From positions 62,001 to 126,000 of the forward strand of contig NW_026870554.1 of assembly GCF_963576545.1 (NCBI RefSeq): 64,000 nt of DNA. The letters are read 5' to 3'. This document shows, one piece after another, positions 21,001 to 34,046 of the stretch. Each line of letters begins with the position of its first letter. Within the stretch, counting starts at the first letter, position 1. The notes below the pieces were generated by a model. The model made no database searches, was not told where the DNA came from, and worked only from the letters and a program-made list of their open reading frames with translations. Made by a program: the position numbers and the translations under genes. This DNA comes from Limanda limanda (lineage: Eukaryota; Chordata; Actinopteri; Pleuronectiformes; Pleuronectidae).

Positions 21001-23937
21001 TCACATGTCAGCCCAAGTGTCAGAAAAGCGCTGGAAACAGGGAGATAAGCCTTTTTTGGAAGAAATGGTTAAATTCTTGAATTTTTCATCACACATCATC
21101 CCAAATGTCACTAAACAGCTGGAAACGGGGAGATCAGCCTTTTTTAGAAGCATTGATTAAGATTTCTGACTTTTTCATCACATGTCAGCCCAAGTGTCAG
21201 AAAAGCGCTGGAAACAGGGAGATAAGCCTTTTTTGGAAGAAAAGGTTAAATTCTTGAATTTTTCATCACACATCATCCCAAATGTCACTAAACAGCTGGA
21301 AACGGGGAGATAAGCCTTTTTTGGAAGCAATGGTTAACATTTTGACTTTTTCATCACATATCAGCTCCAGTGTCAGAAAAGCGCTGGAAACAGGGAGATC
21401 TGCCTTTTTTTGGAAGAAAAGGTTAAATTCTTGAATTTTTCATCACACATCATCCCAAATGTCACTAAACAGCTGGAAACGGGGAGATAAGCCTTTTTTG
21501 GAAGCAATGGTTAACATTTTGACTTTTTCATCACATATCAGCTCCAGTGTCAGAAAAGCGCTGGAAACAGGGAGATCTGCCTTTTTTTGGAAGAAAAGGT
21601 TAAATTCTTGAATTTTTCATCACACATCATCCCAAATGTCACTAAACAGCTGGAAACGGGGAGATAAGCCTTTTTTGGAAGCATTGATTAAGATTTCTGA
21701 CTTTTTCATCACATGTCAGCCTAAGTGTCAGAAAAGCGCTGGAAACAGGGAGATATGCCTTTTTTGGAAGAAATGGTTAAATTCTTGAATTTTTCATCAC
21801 ACATCATCCCAAATGTCACTAAACAGCTGGAAACGGGGAGATAAGCCTTTTTTGGAAGCATTGATTAAGATTTCTGACTTTTTCATCACATGTCAGCCCA
21901 AGTGTCAGAAAAGCGCTGGAAACAGGGAGATCTGCCTTTTTTTGGAAGAAAAGGTTATATTCTTGAATTTTTCATCACACATCATCCCAAATGTCACTAA
22001 ACAGCTGGAAACGGGGAGATCAGCCTTTTTTGGAAGCATTGATTAAGATTTCTGACTTTTTCATCACATGTCAGCCCAAGTGTCAGAAAAGCGCTGGAAA
22101 CAGGGAGATCTGCCTATTTTTGGAAGAAAAGGTTATATTCTTGAATTTTTCATCACACATCATCCCAAATGTCACTAAACAGCTGGAAACGGGGAGATAA
22201 GCCTTTTTTGGAAGCATTGATTAAGATTTCTGACTTTTTCATCACATGTCAGCCCAAGTGTCAGAAAAGCGCTGGAAACAGGGAGATCTGCCTTTTTTGG
22301 AAGAAATGGTTAAATTCTTGAATTTTTCATCACACATCATCCCAAATGTCACTAAACAGCTGGAAACGGGGAGATAAGCCTTTTTTGGAAGCATTGATTA
22401 AGATTTCTGACTTTTTCATCACATGTCAGCCCAAGTGTCAGAAAAGCGCTGGAAACAGGGAGATAAGCCTTTTTTGGAAGAAATGGTTAAATTCTTGAAT
22501 TTTTCATCACACATCATCCCAAATGTCACTAAACAGCTGGAAACGGGGAGATCAGCCTTTTTTGGAAGCATTGATTAAGATTTCTGACTTTTTCATCACA
22601 TGTCAGCCCAAGTGTCAGAAAAGCGCTGGAAACAGGGAGATAAGCCTTTTTTGGAAGAAAAGGTTAAATTCTTGAATTTTTCATCACACATCATCCCAAA
22701 TGTCACTAAACAGCTGGAAACGGGGAGATAAGCCTTTTTTGGAAGCAATGGTTAACATTTTGACTTTTTCATCACATATCAGCTCCAGTGTCAGAAAAGC
22801 GCTGGAAACAGGGAGATCTGCCTTTTTTTGGAAGAAAAGGTTAAATTCTTGAATTTTTCATCACACATCATCCCAAATGTCACTAAACAGCTGGAAACGG
22901 GGAGATACGCCTTTTTTGGAAGCAATGGTTAACATTTTGACTTTTTCATCACATATCAGCTCCAGTGTCAGAAAAGCGCTGGAAACAGGGAGATCTGCCT
23001 TTTTTTGGAAGAAAAGGTTAAATTCTTGAATTTTTCATCACACATCATCCCAAATGTCACTAAACAGCTGGAAACGGGGAGATAAGCCTTTTTTGGAAGC
23101 ATTGATTAAGATTTCTGACTTTTTCATCACATGTCAGCCCAAGTGTCAGAAAAGCGCTGGAAACAGGGAGATCTGCCTTTTTTTGGAAGAAAAGGTTATA
23201 TTCTTGAATTTTTCATCACACATCATCCCAAATGTCACTAAACAGCTGGAAACGGGGAGATCAGCCTTTTTTGGAAGCATTGATTAAGATTTCTGACTTT
23301 TTCATCACATGTCAGCCCAAGTGTCAGAAAAGCGCTGGAAACAGGGAGATCTGCCTATTTTTGGAAGAAAAGGTTATATTCTTGAATTTTTCATCACACA
23401 TCATCCCAAATGTCACTAAACAGCTGGAAACGGGGAGATAAGCCTTTTTTGGAAGCATTGATTAAGATTTCTGACTTTTTCATCATATGTCAGCCCAAGT
23501 GTCAGAAAAGCGCTGGAAACAGGGAGATCTGCCTTTTTTGGAAGAAATGGTTAAATTCTTGAATTTTTCATCACCCATCATCCCAAATGTCACTAAACAG
23601 CTGGAAACGGGGAGATAAGCCTTTTTTGGAAGCATTGATTAAGATTTCTGACTTTTTCATCACATGACAGCCCAAGTGTCAGAAAAGCGCTGGAAACAGG
23701 GAGATAAGCCTTTTTTGGAAGAAATGGTTAAATTCTTGAATTTTTCATCACACATCATCCCAAATGTCACTAAACAGCTGGAAACGGGGAGATCAGCCTT
23801 TTTTGGAAGCATTGATTAAGATTTCTGACTTTTTCATCACATGTCAGCCCAAGTGTCAGAAAAGCGCTGGAAACAGGGAGATCTGCCTTTTTTTGGAAGA
23901 AAAGGTTATATTCTTGAATTTTTAATCACACATCATC
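15066..23937 (+). repeat. Heptameric (~1240-bp) HOR domain
   Basis: Units start at 15066 (4 monomers), 15775 (7 plus 12 bp), 17026 (7), 18266 (6), 19329 (7), 20569 (7), 21809 (7) and 23050 (partial). The full order is A1 with TTCTCGAA, GATCAGCC with a short B, A1/B1, GATCAGCC with TTTTTTAGAAG, A2/B2, A2/B2, and A1 with CAGCCTAAG. From 21809 the markers change: TTATATTCTTG replaces TTCTCGAA and GCCTATTTTTGG appears, so this is a younger or separate sub-lineage. Confidence 0.88.
16760..16771 (+). repeat. 12-bp out-of-register junction in a monomer
   Basis: An A2 half ending CAGCTCCAGTGTCAG is followed by an extra CCCAAGTGTCAG that belongs to an A1 half. A1 normally contains TGTCAG twice, 12 bp apart, so a join between the second TGTCAG of A2 and the first TGTCAG of A1 gives exactly this product. 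The rest of the monomer is a B1-type half. I saw no other copy of this junction in the window. Confidence 0.88.
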
Positions 23938-24292
23938 CCAAATGTCACTAAACAGCGGGAAACGGGGAGATAAGCCTTTTTTGGAAGCATTTATTAAGAT
24001 TTCGGACTTTTTCATCACATGTCAGCCCAAGTGTCAGAAAAGCGCTGGAAACAGGGAGATAAGCCTTTTTTTGGAAGAAAAGGTTATATTCTTGAATTTT
24101 TCATCACACATCATCCCAAATGTCACTTAACAGCTGGAAACGGGGAGATAAGCCTTTTTTGGAAGCATTGATTAAGATTTCTGACTTTTTCATCACATGT
24201 CAGCCCAAGTGTCAGAAAAGCGCTGGAAACAGGGAGATAAGCCTTTTTTGGAAGAAATGGTTAAATTCTTGAATTTTTCATCACACATCATC

Positions 24293-25002
24293 CCAAATGT
24301 CACTAAACAGCTGGAAACGGGGAGATAAGCCTTTTTTGGAAGCATTGATTAAGATTTCTGACTTTTTCATCACATGTCAGCCCAAGTGTCAAAAAAGCGC
24401 TGGAAACAGGGAGATCTGCCTTTTTTTGGAAGAAAAGGTTATTTTCTTGAATTTTTCATCACACATCATCCCTAATGTCACTAAACAGCTGGAAACGGGG
24501 AGATAAGCCTTTTTTGGAAGCATTGATTAAGATTTCTGACTTTTTCATCACATGTCAGCCCAAGTGTCAGAAAAGCGCTGGAAACAGGGAGATAAGCCTT
24601 TTTTGGAAGAAATGGTTAAATTCTTGAATTTTTCATCACACATCATCCCAAATGTCACTAAACAGCTGGAAACGGGGAGATAAGCCTTTTTTGGAAGCAT
24701 TGATTAAGATTTCTGACTTTTTCATCACATGTCAGCCCAAGTGTCAAAAAAGCGCTGGAAACAGGGAGATCTGCCTTTTTTTGGAAGAAAAGGTTATTTT
24801 CTTGAATTTTTCATCACACATCATCCCTAATGTCACTAAACAGCTGGAAACGGGGAGATAAGCCTTTTTTGGAAGCATTGATTAAGATTTCTGACTTTTT
24901 CATCACATGTCAGCCCAAGTGTCAGAAAAGCGCTGGAAACAGGGAGATAAGCCTTTTTTGGAAGAAATGGTTAAATTCTTGAATTTTTCATCACACATCA
25001 TC
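24293..25002 (+). repeat. 355-bp dimeric HOR with CATCCCTAATG marker
   Basis: Two monomers alternate: A1 with GTCAAAAAAGCG and TTATTTTC ending CATCCCTAATG, then A1/B1. Copies start at 24293 and 24648. The same dimer, with the same CATCCCTAATG change, recurs at 26420 (with one A lost, GTCAAAAAGCG) and 26774. The block is a local two-monomer amplification that was later split or copied. Confidence 0.86.
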
Positions 25003-26419
25003 CCAAATGTCACTAAACAGCTGGAAACGGGGAGATCAGCCTTTTTTGGAAGCATTGATTAAGATTTCTGACTTTTTCATCACATGTCAGCCCAAGTGTC
25101 AGAAAAGCGCTGGAAACAGGGAGATCTGCCTTTTTTGGAAGAAAAGGTTATATTCTTGAATTTTTCATCACACATCCTCCCAAATGTCACTAAACAGCTG
25201 GAAACGGGGAGATAAGCCTTTTTTGGAAGCAATGGTTAACATTTTGACTTTTTCATCACATATCAGCTCGTGTCAGAAAAGCGCTGGAAACAGGGAGATC
25301 TGCCGTTTTTTGGAAGAAAAGGTTAAATTCTTGAATTTTTCATCACACATCATCCCAAATGTCACTAAACAGCTGGAAACGGGGAGATAAGCCTTTTTTG
25401 GAAGCATTGATTAAGATTTCTGACTTTTTCATCACATGTCAGCCCAAGTGTCAAAAAAGCGCTGGAAACAGGGAGATCTGCCTTTTTTTGGAAGAAAAGG
25501 TTATATTCTTGAATTTTTCATCACACATCATCCCAAATGTCACTAAACAACTGGAAACGGGGAGATAAGCCTTTTTTGGAAGCAATGGTTAACATTTTGA
25601 CTTTTTCATCACATATCAGCTCCAGTGTCAGAAAAGCGCTGGGAACAGGGAGATCTGCCTTTTTTTGGAAGAAAAGGTTAAATTCTTGAATTTTTCATCA
25701 CACATCATCCCAAATGTCACTAAACAGCTGGAAACGGGGAGATAAGCCTTTTTTGGAAGCATTGATTAAGATTTCTGACTTTTTCATCACATGTCAGCCC
25801 AAGTGTCAGAAAAGCGCTGGAAACAGGGAGATAAGCCTTTTTTGGAAGAAATGGTTAAATTCTTGAATTTTTCATCAAACATCATCCCAAATGTCACTAA
25901 ACAGCTGGAAACGGGGAGATCAGCCTTTTTTGGAAGCATTGATTAAGATTTCTGACTTTTTCATCACATGTCAGCCCAAGTGTCAGAAAAGCGCTGGAAA
26001 CAGGGAGATCTGCCTTTTTTTGGAAGAAAAGGTTATATTCTTGAATTTTTCATCACACATCATCCCAAATGTCACTAAACAGCTGGAAACGGGGAGGTAA
26101 GCCTTTTTTGGAAGCATTGATTAAGATTTCTGACTTTTTCATCACATGTCAGCCCAAGTGTCAGAAAAGCGCTGGAAACAGGGAGATAAGCCTTTTTTGG
26201 AAGAAATGGTTAAATTCTTGAATTTTTCATCACACATCATCCCAAATGTCACTAAACAGCTGGAAACGGGGAGATAAGCCTTTTTTGGAAGCATTGATTA
26301 AGATTTCTGACTTTTTCATCACATGTCAGCCCAAGTGTCAAAAAAGCGCTGGAAACAGGGAGATCTGCCTTTTTTTGGAAGAAAAGGTTATATTCTTGAA
26401 TTTTTCATCACACATCATC

Positions 26420-27128
26420 CCAAATGTCACTTAACAGCTGGAAACGGGGAGATAAGCCTTTTTTGGAAGCATTGATTAAGATTTCTGACTTTTTCATCAC
26501 ATGTCAGCCCAAGTGTCAAAAAGCGCTGGAAACAGGGAGATCTGCCTTTTTTTGGAAGAAAAGGTTATTTTCTTGAATTTTTCATCACACATCATCCCTA
26601 ATGTCACTAAACAGCTGGAAACGGGGAGATAAGCCTTTTTTGGAAGCATTGATTAAGATTTCTGACTTTTTCATCACATGTCAGCCCAAGTGTCAGAAAA
26701 GCGCTGGAAACAGGGAGATAAGCCTTTTTTGGAAGAAATGGTTAAATTCTTGAATTTTTCATCACACATCATCCCAAATGTCACTAAACAGCTGGAAACG
26801 GGGAGATAAGCCTTTTTTGGAAGCATTGATTAAGATTTCTGACTTTTTCATCACATGTCAGCCCAAGTGTCAAAAAAGCGCTGGAAACAGGGAGATCTGC
26901 CTTTTTTTGGAAGAAAAGGTTATTTTCTTGAATTTTTCATCACACATCATCCCTAATGTCACTAAACAGCTGGAAACGGGGAGATAAGCCTTTTTTGGAA
27001 GCATTGATTAAGATTTCTGACTTTTTCATCACATGTCAGCCCAAGTGTCAGAAAAGCGCTGGAAACAGGGAGATAAGCCTTTTTTGGAAGAAATGGTTAA
27101 ATTCTTGAATTTTTCATCACACATCATC
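26420..27128 (+). repeat. Second pair of the CATCCCTAATG dimeric HOR
   Basis: Four monomers repeat the dimer of 24293-25002 about 2.1 kb downstream. The first monomer differs by GTCACTTAACAGC at its start and by one A fewer before GCGCTGG. The last change to the next monomer (27129) is ACCGCTGGAAACAGGTAG, which also occurs near 63733. Confidence 0.83.
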
Positions 27129-27306
27129 CCAAATGTCACTAAACAGCTGGAAACGGGGAGATAAGCCTTTTTTGGAAGCATTGATTAAGATTTCTGACTT
27201 TTTCATCACATGTCAGCCCAAGTGTCAAAAAACCGCTGGAAACAGGTAGATCTGCCTTTTTTTGGAAGAAAAGGTTATTTTCTTGAATTTTTCATCACAC
27301 ATCATC

Positions 27307-27482
27307 CCAAATGTCACTAAACAGCTGGAAACGGGGAGATAAGCCTTTTTTGGAAGCAATGGTTAACATTTTGACTTTTTCATCACATGTCAGCCCAAGT
27401 GTCAGAAAAGCGCTGGAAACAGGGAGATAAGCCTTTTTTGGAAAAAAAGGTTAAATTCTTGAATTTTTCATCACACATCATC
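27307..27482 (+). repeat. A2-to-A1 recombinant monomer
   Basis: The A-half begins as A2 (GCAATGGTTAACATTTTGAC) but ends as A1 (ACATGTCAGCCCAAGTGTCAG). The switch falls in the shared TTTTTCATCACAT between them. Its B-half carries GGAAAAAAAGG, otherwise seen at 4741, 32940 and 60755. The opposite recombinant (A1 head, A2 tail) is at 52301, 56729, 58137 and 58497. Confidence 0.85.
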
Positions 27483-27659
27483 CCAAATGTCACTAAACAG
27501 CTGGAAACGGGGAGATAAGCCTTTTTTGGAAGCATTGATAAAGATTTCTGACTTTTTCATCACATGTCAGCCCAAGTGTCAGAAAAGCGCTGGAAACAGG
27601 GAGATAAGCCTTTTTTGGAAGAAATGGTTAAATTCTTGAATTTTTCATCACACATCATC

Positions 27660-30147
27660 CCAAATGTCACTAAACAGCTGGAAACGGGGAGATAAGCCTT
27701 TTTTGGAAGCATTGATTAAGATTTCTGACTTTTTCATCACATGTCAGCCCAAGTGTCAAAAAAGCGCTGGAAACAGGGAGATCTGCCTTTTTTTGGAAGA
27801 AAAGGTTATATTCTTGAATTTTTCATCACACATCATCCCAAATGTCACTAAACAGCTGGAAACGGGGAGATAAGCCTTTTTTGGAAGCAATGGTTAACAT
27901 TTTGACTTTTTTATCACATATCAGCTCCAGTGTCAGAAAAGCGCTGGAAACAGGGAGATCTGCCTTTTTTTGGAAGAAAAGGTTAAATTCTTGAATTTTT
28001 CATCACACATCATCCCAAATGTCACTAAACAGCTGGAAACGGGGAGATAAGGCTTTTTTTGGAAGCATTGATTAAGATTTCTGACGTTTTCATCACATGT
28101 CAGCCCAAGTGTCAGAAAAGCGCTGGAAACAGGGAGATAAGCCTTTTTTGGAAGAAAAGGTTAAATTCTTGAATTTTTCATCACACATCATCCCAAATGT
28201 CACTAAACAGCTGGAAACGGGGAGATAAGCCTTTTTTGGAAGCAATGGTTAACATTTTGACTTTTTTATCACATATCAGCTCCAGTGTCAGAAAAGCGCT
28301 GGAAACAGGGAGATCTGCCTTTTTTTGGAAGAAAAGGTTAAATTCTTGAATTTTTCATCACACATCATCCCAAATGTCACTAAACAGCTGGAAACGGGGA
28401 GATAAGGCTTTTTTTGGAAGCATTGATTAAGATTTCTGACGTTTTCATCACATGTCAGCCCAAGTGTCAGAAAAGCGCTGGAAACAGGGAGATAAGCCTT
28501 TTTTGGAAGAAAAGGTTAAATTCTTGAATTTTTCATCACACATCATCCCAAATGTCACTAAACAGCTGGAAACGGGGAGATAAGCCTTTTTTGGAAGCAT
28601 TGATTAAGATTTCTGACTTTTTCATCACATGTCAGCCCAAGTGTCAGAAAAGCGCTGGAAACAGGGAGATAAGCCTTTTTTGGAAGAAATGGTTAAATTC
28701 TTGAATTTTTCATCACACATCATCCCAAATGTCACTAAACAGCCGGAAACGGGGAGATAAGCCTTTTTTGGAAGCATTGATTAAGATTTCTGACTTTTTC
28801 ATCACATGTCAGCCCAAGTGTCAAAAAAGCGCTGGAAACAGGGAAGATCTGCCTTTTTTTGGAAGAAAAGGTTATATTCTTGAATTTTTCATCACACATC
28901 ATCCCAAATGTCACTAAACAGCTGGCAACGGGGAGATAAGCCTTTTTTGGAAGCATTGATTAAGATTTCTGACTTTTTCATCACATGTCAGCCCAAGTGT
29001 CAAAAAAGCGCTGGAAACAGGGAGATCTGCCTTTTTTTGGAAGAAAAGGTTATTTTCTTGAATTTTTCATCACACATCATCCCAAATGTCACTAAACAGC
29101 TGGAAACGGGGAGATAAGCCTTTTTTGGAAGCATTGATTAAGATTTCTGACTTTTTCATCACATGTCGGCCAAAGTGTCAAAAAAGCGCTGGAAACAGGG
29201 AGATCTGCCTTTTTTTGGAAGAAAAGGTTATATTCTTGAATTTTTCATCACACATCATCCCAAATGTCACTAAACAGCTGGAAACGGGGAGATAAGCCTT
29301 TTTTGGAAGCAATGGTTAACATTTTGACTTTTTCATCACATATCAGCTCCAGTGTCAGAAATGCGCTGGAAACAGGGAGATCTGCCTTTTTTTGGAAGAA
29401 AAGGTTAAATTCTTGAATTTTTCATCACACATCATCCCAAATGTCACTAAACAGCTGGAAACGGGGAGATAAGCCTTTTTTGGAAGCATTGATTAAGATT
29501 TCTGACTTTTTCATCACATGTCAGCCCAAGTGTCAGAAAAGCGCTGGAAACAGGGAGATAAGCCTTTTTTGGAAGAAATGGTTAAATTCTTGAATTTTTC
29601 ATCACACATCATCCCAAATGTCACTAAACAGCCGGAAACGGGGAGATAAGCCTTTTTGGAAGCATTGATTAAGATTTCTGACTTTTTCATCACATGTCAG
29701 CCCAAGTGTCAAAAAAGCGCTGGAAACAGGGAAGATCTGCCTTTTTTTGGAAGAAAAGGTTATATTCTTGAATTTTTCATCACACATCATCCCAAATGTC
29801 ACTAAACAGCTGGCAACGGGGAGATAAGCCTTTTTTGGAAGCATTGATTAAGATTTCTGACTTTTTCATCACATGTCAGCCCAAGTGTCAAAAAAGCGCT
29901 GGAAACAGGGAGATCTGCCTTTTTTTGGAAGAAAAGGTTATTTTCTTGAATTTTTCATCACACATCATCCCAAATGTCACTAAACAGCTGGAAACGGGGA
30001 GATAAGCCTTTTTTGGAAGCATTGATTAAGATTTCTGACTTTTTCATCACATGTCGGCCAAAGTGTCAAAAAAGCGCTGGAAACAGGGAGATCTGCCTTT
30101 TTTTGGAAGAAAAGGTTATATTCTTGAATTTTTCATCACACATCATC
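27660..30147 (+). repeat. Third copy of the 4961-7449 segment
   Basis: The order of variants matches 4961-7449 at an offset of 22699 and 33159-35647 at an offset of 5499. It includes the dimeric pair at 27838, a full 889-bp pentamer at 28725, and the first three monomers of another at 29614, whose first T tract is one base shorter. Immediately after, the order jumps to the GTCAGAAAGCG monomer normally found three monomers further on, so three monomers are missing at 30148. Confidence 0.87.
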
Positions 30148-30324
30148 CCAAATGTCACTAAACAGCTGGAAACGGGGAGATAAGCCTTTTTTGGAAGCAT
30201 TGATTAAGATTTCTGACTTTTTCATCACATGTCAGCCCAAGTGTCAGAAAGCGCTGGAAACAGGGAGATCTGCCTTTTTTTGGAAGAAAAGGTTATATTC
30301 TTGAATTTTTAATCACACATCATC

Positions 30325-30501
30325 CCAAATGTCACTAAACAGCGGGAAACGGGGAGATAAGCCTTTTTTGGAAGCATTTATTCAGATTTCTGACTTTTTC
30401 ATCACATGTCAGCCCAAGTGTCAGAAAAGCGCTGGAAACAGGGAGATCTGCCTTTTTTTGGAAGAAAAGGTTATATTCTTGAATTTTTCCTCACACATCA
30501 T
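30325..30501 (+). repeat. Chimeric monomer at the left edge of duplication copy 2
   Basis: The A-half has CAGCGGGAAAC and GCATTTATTCAG, as at 8163 and 36357. The B-half has TTATATTC and TTTTTCCTCACAC, as in the 885-bp pentamer at 2128 and 8512. No other monomer in the window has this combination. It joins the 889-type pentamer block to the 885-type pentamer block, and the shared sequence with copy 1 begins inside it at about 30384. Confidence 0.85.
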
Positions 30502-33336
30502 CCCAAATGTCACTAAACAGCTGGAAACTGGGAGATAAGCCTTTTTTGGAAGCAATGGTTAACATTTTGACTTTTTCATCACATATCAGCTCCAGTGTCA
30601 GAAAAGCGCTGGAAACAGGGAGATCGGCCTTTTTTTGGAAGAAAAGGTTAAATTCTTGAATTTTTCATCACACATAATCCCAAATGTCACTAAACAGCTG
30701 GAAACGGGGAGATAAGCCTTTTTTGGAAGCATTGATTAAGATTTCTGACTTTTTCATCACATGTCAGCCCAAGTGTCAGAAAAGCGCTGGAAACAGGGAG
30801 ATAAGCCTTTTTTGGAAGAAATGGTTAAATTCTTGAATTTTTCATCACACATCATCCCAAATGTCACTAAACAGCTGTAAACGAGGAGATAAGCCTTTTT
30901 TGGAAGCATTGATTAAGATTTCTATCTTTTTCATCACATGTCAGCCCAAGTGTCAGAAAAGCGCTGGAAACAGGGAGATAAGCCTTTTTTGGAAGAAATG
31001 GTTAAATTCTTGAATTTTTCATCACACATCATCCCAAATGTCACTTAACAGCTGGAAACGGGGAGATAAGCCTTTTTTGGAAGCAATGGTTAACATTTTG
31101 ACTTTTTCATCACATATCAGCTCCAGTGTCAGAAAAGCGCTGGAAACAGGGAGATCTGCCTTTTTTTGGAAGAAAAGGTTAAATTCTTGAATTTTTCATC
31201 ACACATCATCCCAAATGTCACTAAACAGCTGGAAACGGGGAGTTCAGCCTTTTTTGGAAGCATTGATTAAGATTTCTGACTTTTTCATCACATGTCAGCC
31301 CAAGTGTCAGAAAAGCGCTGGAAACAGGGAGATCTGCCTTTTTTTGGAAGAAAAGGTTATATTCTTGAATTTTTCCTCACACATCATCCCAAATGTCACT
31401 AAACAGCTGGAAACTGGGAGATAAGCCTTTTTTGGAAGCAATGGTTAACATTTTGACTTTTTCATCACATATCAGCTCCAGTGTCAGAAAAGCGCTGGAA
31501 ACAGGGAGATCGGCCTTTTTTTGGAAGAAAAGGTTAAATTCTTGAATTTTTCATCACACATAATCCCAAATGTCACTAAACAGCTGGAAACGGGGAGATA
31601 AGCCTTTTTTGGAAGCATTGATTAAGATTTCTGACTTTTTCATCACATGTCAGCCCAAGTGTCAGAAAAGCGCTGGAAACAGGGAGATAAGCCTTTTTTG
31701 GAAGAAATGGTTAAATTCTTGAATTTTTCATCACACATCATCCCAAATGTCACTAAACAGCTGTAAACGAGGAGATAAGCCTTTTTTGGAAGCATTGATT
31801 AAGATTTCTATCTTTTTCATCACATGTCAGCCCAAGTGTCAGAAAAGCGCTGGAAACAGGGAGATAAGCCTTTTTTGGAAGAAATGGTTAAATTCTTGAA
31901 TTTTTCATCACACATCATCCCAAATGTCACTTAACAGCTGGAAACGGGGAGATAAGCCTTTTTTGGAAGCAATGGTTAACATTTTGACTTTTTCATCACA
32001 TATCAGCTCCAGTGTCAGAAAAGCGCTGGAAACAGGGAGATCTGCCTTTTTTTGGAAGAAAAGGTTAAATTCTTGAATTTTTCATCACACATCATCCCAA
32101 ATGTCACTAAACAGCTGGAAACGGGGAGATAAGCCTTTTTTGGAAGCATTGATTAAGATTTCTGACTTTTTCATCACATGTCAGCCCAAGTGTCAGAAAA
32201 GCGCTGGAAACAGGGAGATAAGCCTTTTTTGGAAGAAAAGGTTAAATTCTTGAATTTTTCATCACACATCATCCCAAATGTCACTAAACAGCTGGAAACG
32301 GGGAGATAAGCCTTTTTTGGAAGCAATGGTTAACATTTTGACTTTTTCATCACATATCAGCTCCAGTGTCAGAAAAGCGCTGGAAACAGGGAGATCTGCC
32401 TTTTTTTGGAAGAAAAGGTTAAATTCTTGAATTTTTCATCACACATCATCCCAAATGTCACTAAACAGCTGGAAACGGGGAGATAAGCCTTTTTTGGAAG
32501 CAATGGTTAACATTTTGACTTTTTCATCACATATCAGCTCCAGTGTCAGAAAAGCGCTGGAAACAGGGAGATCTGCCTTTTTTTGGAAGAAAAGGTTAAA
32601 TTCTTGAATTTTTCATCACACATCATCCCAAATGTCACTAAACAGCTGGAAACGGGGAGATAAGCCTTTTTTGGAAGCATTGATAAAGATTTCTGACTTT
32701 TTCATCACATGTCAGCCCAAGTGTCAGAAAAGCGCTGGAAACAGGGAGATAAGCCTTTTTTGGAAGAAATGGTTAAATTCTTGAATTTTTCATCACACAT
32801 CATCCCAAATGTCACTAAACAGCTGGAAACGGGGAGATAAGCCTTTTTTGGAAGCATTGATTAAGATTTCTGACTTTTTCATCACATGTCAGCCCAAGTG
32901 TCAGAAAAGCGCTGGAAACAGGGAGATAAGCCTTTTTTGGAAAAAAAGGTTAAATTCTTTAATTTTTCATCACACATCATCCCAAATGTCACTAAACAGC
33001 TGGAAACGGGGACATAAGCCTTTTTTGGAAGCAATGGTTAACATTTTGACTTTTTCATCACATATCAGCTCCAGTGTCAGAAAAGCGCTGGAAACAGGGA
33101 GATCTGCCTTTTTTTGGAAGAAAAGGTTAAATTCTTGAATTTTTCATCACACATCATCCCAAATGTCACTAAACAGCTGGAAACGGGGAGATAAGCCTTT
33201 TTTGGAAGCATTGATTAAGATTTCTGACTTTTTCATCACATGTCAGCCCAAGTGTCAAAAAAGCGCTGGAAACAGGGAGATCTGCCTTTTTTTGGAAGAA
33301 AAGGTTATATTCTTGAATTTTTCATCACACATCATC

Positions 33337-34046
33337 CCAAATGTCACTAAACAGCTGGAAACGGGGAGATAAGCCTTTTTTGGAAGCAATGGTTAACATT
33401 TTGACTTTTTTATCACATATCAGCTCCAGTGTCAGAAAAGCGCTGGAAACAGGGAGATCTGCCTTTTTTTGGAAGAAAAGGTTAAATTCTTGAATTTTTC
33501 ATCACACATCATCTCAAATGTCACTAAACAGCTGGAAACGGGGAGATAAGGCTTTTTTTGGAAGCATTGATTAAGATTTCTGACGTTTTCATCACATGTC
33601 AGCCCAAGTGTCAGAAAAGCGCTGGAAACAGGGAGATAAGCCTTTTTTGGAAGAAAAGGTTAAATTCTTGAATTTTTCATCACACATCATCCCAAATGCC
33701 ACTAAACAGCTGGAAACGGGGAGATAAGCCTTTTTTGGAAGCAATGGTTAACATTTTGACTTTTTTATCACATATCAGCTCCAGTGTCAGAAAAGCGCTG
33801 GAAACAGGGAGATCTGCCTTTTTTTGGAAGAAAAGGTTAAATTCTTGAATTTTTCATCACACATCATCCCAAATGTCACTAAACAGCTGGAAACGGGGAG
33901 ATAAGGCTTTTTTTGGAAGCATTGATTAAGATTTCTGACGTTTTCATCACATGTCAGCCCAAGTGTCAGAAAAGCGCTGGAAACAGGGAGATAAGCCTTT
34001 TTTGGAAGAAAAGGTTAAATTCTTGAATTTTTCATCACACATCATC
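33337..34046 (+). repeat. 355-bp dimeric HOR, copy 2 counterpart
   Basis: Two repeats of the TTTTTTATCAC / CTGACGTTTTC dimer match 5139-5848, including AATGCCACTAAAC at the start of the second dimer. That shared private change supports common descent of the two 28-kb copies. Confidence 0.86.

Larger units (their letters stand above)
2187..24062 (+). repeat. 28.2-kb-offset segmental duplication, copy 1
   Basis: The order of diagnostic variants in this ~21.9 kb matches 30384-52248. The offset is 28197 at the left, 28198 through 3-12 kb and 28186 from 18 to 24 kb. The 12-bp change is accounted for by the insertion at 16760. The left limit lies inside the monomer starting at 2128, where copy 1 has a GATCAGCC head and copy 2 a CAGCGGGAAAC head. 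The right limit is near 24063, where copy 1 has T7 and AAAAGGTTATATTC and copy 2 has T6 and AAATGGTTAAATTC. Confidence 0.87.
24063..27659 (+). repeat. Mixed monomer zone with variants seen again near 60-64 kb
   Basis: These roughly twenty monomers are not part of the 28.2-kb duplication. They include the 2-bp-deleted A2 monomer at 25180, ACAACTGG at 25550, a GCTGGGAACAGG change near 25640, GGGGAGGTAAG near 26090, and AAACCGCTGGAAACAGGTAG near 27230. Several of these (ACAACTGG, the ACCGC/AGGTAG monomer, the 2-bp deletion) recur in 60266-64000 in a different spacing. No non-satellite sequence is present. Confidence 0.8.
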
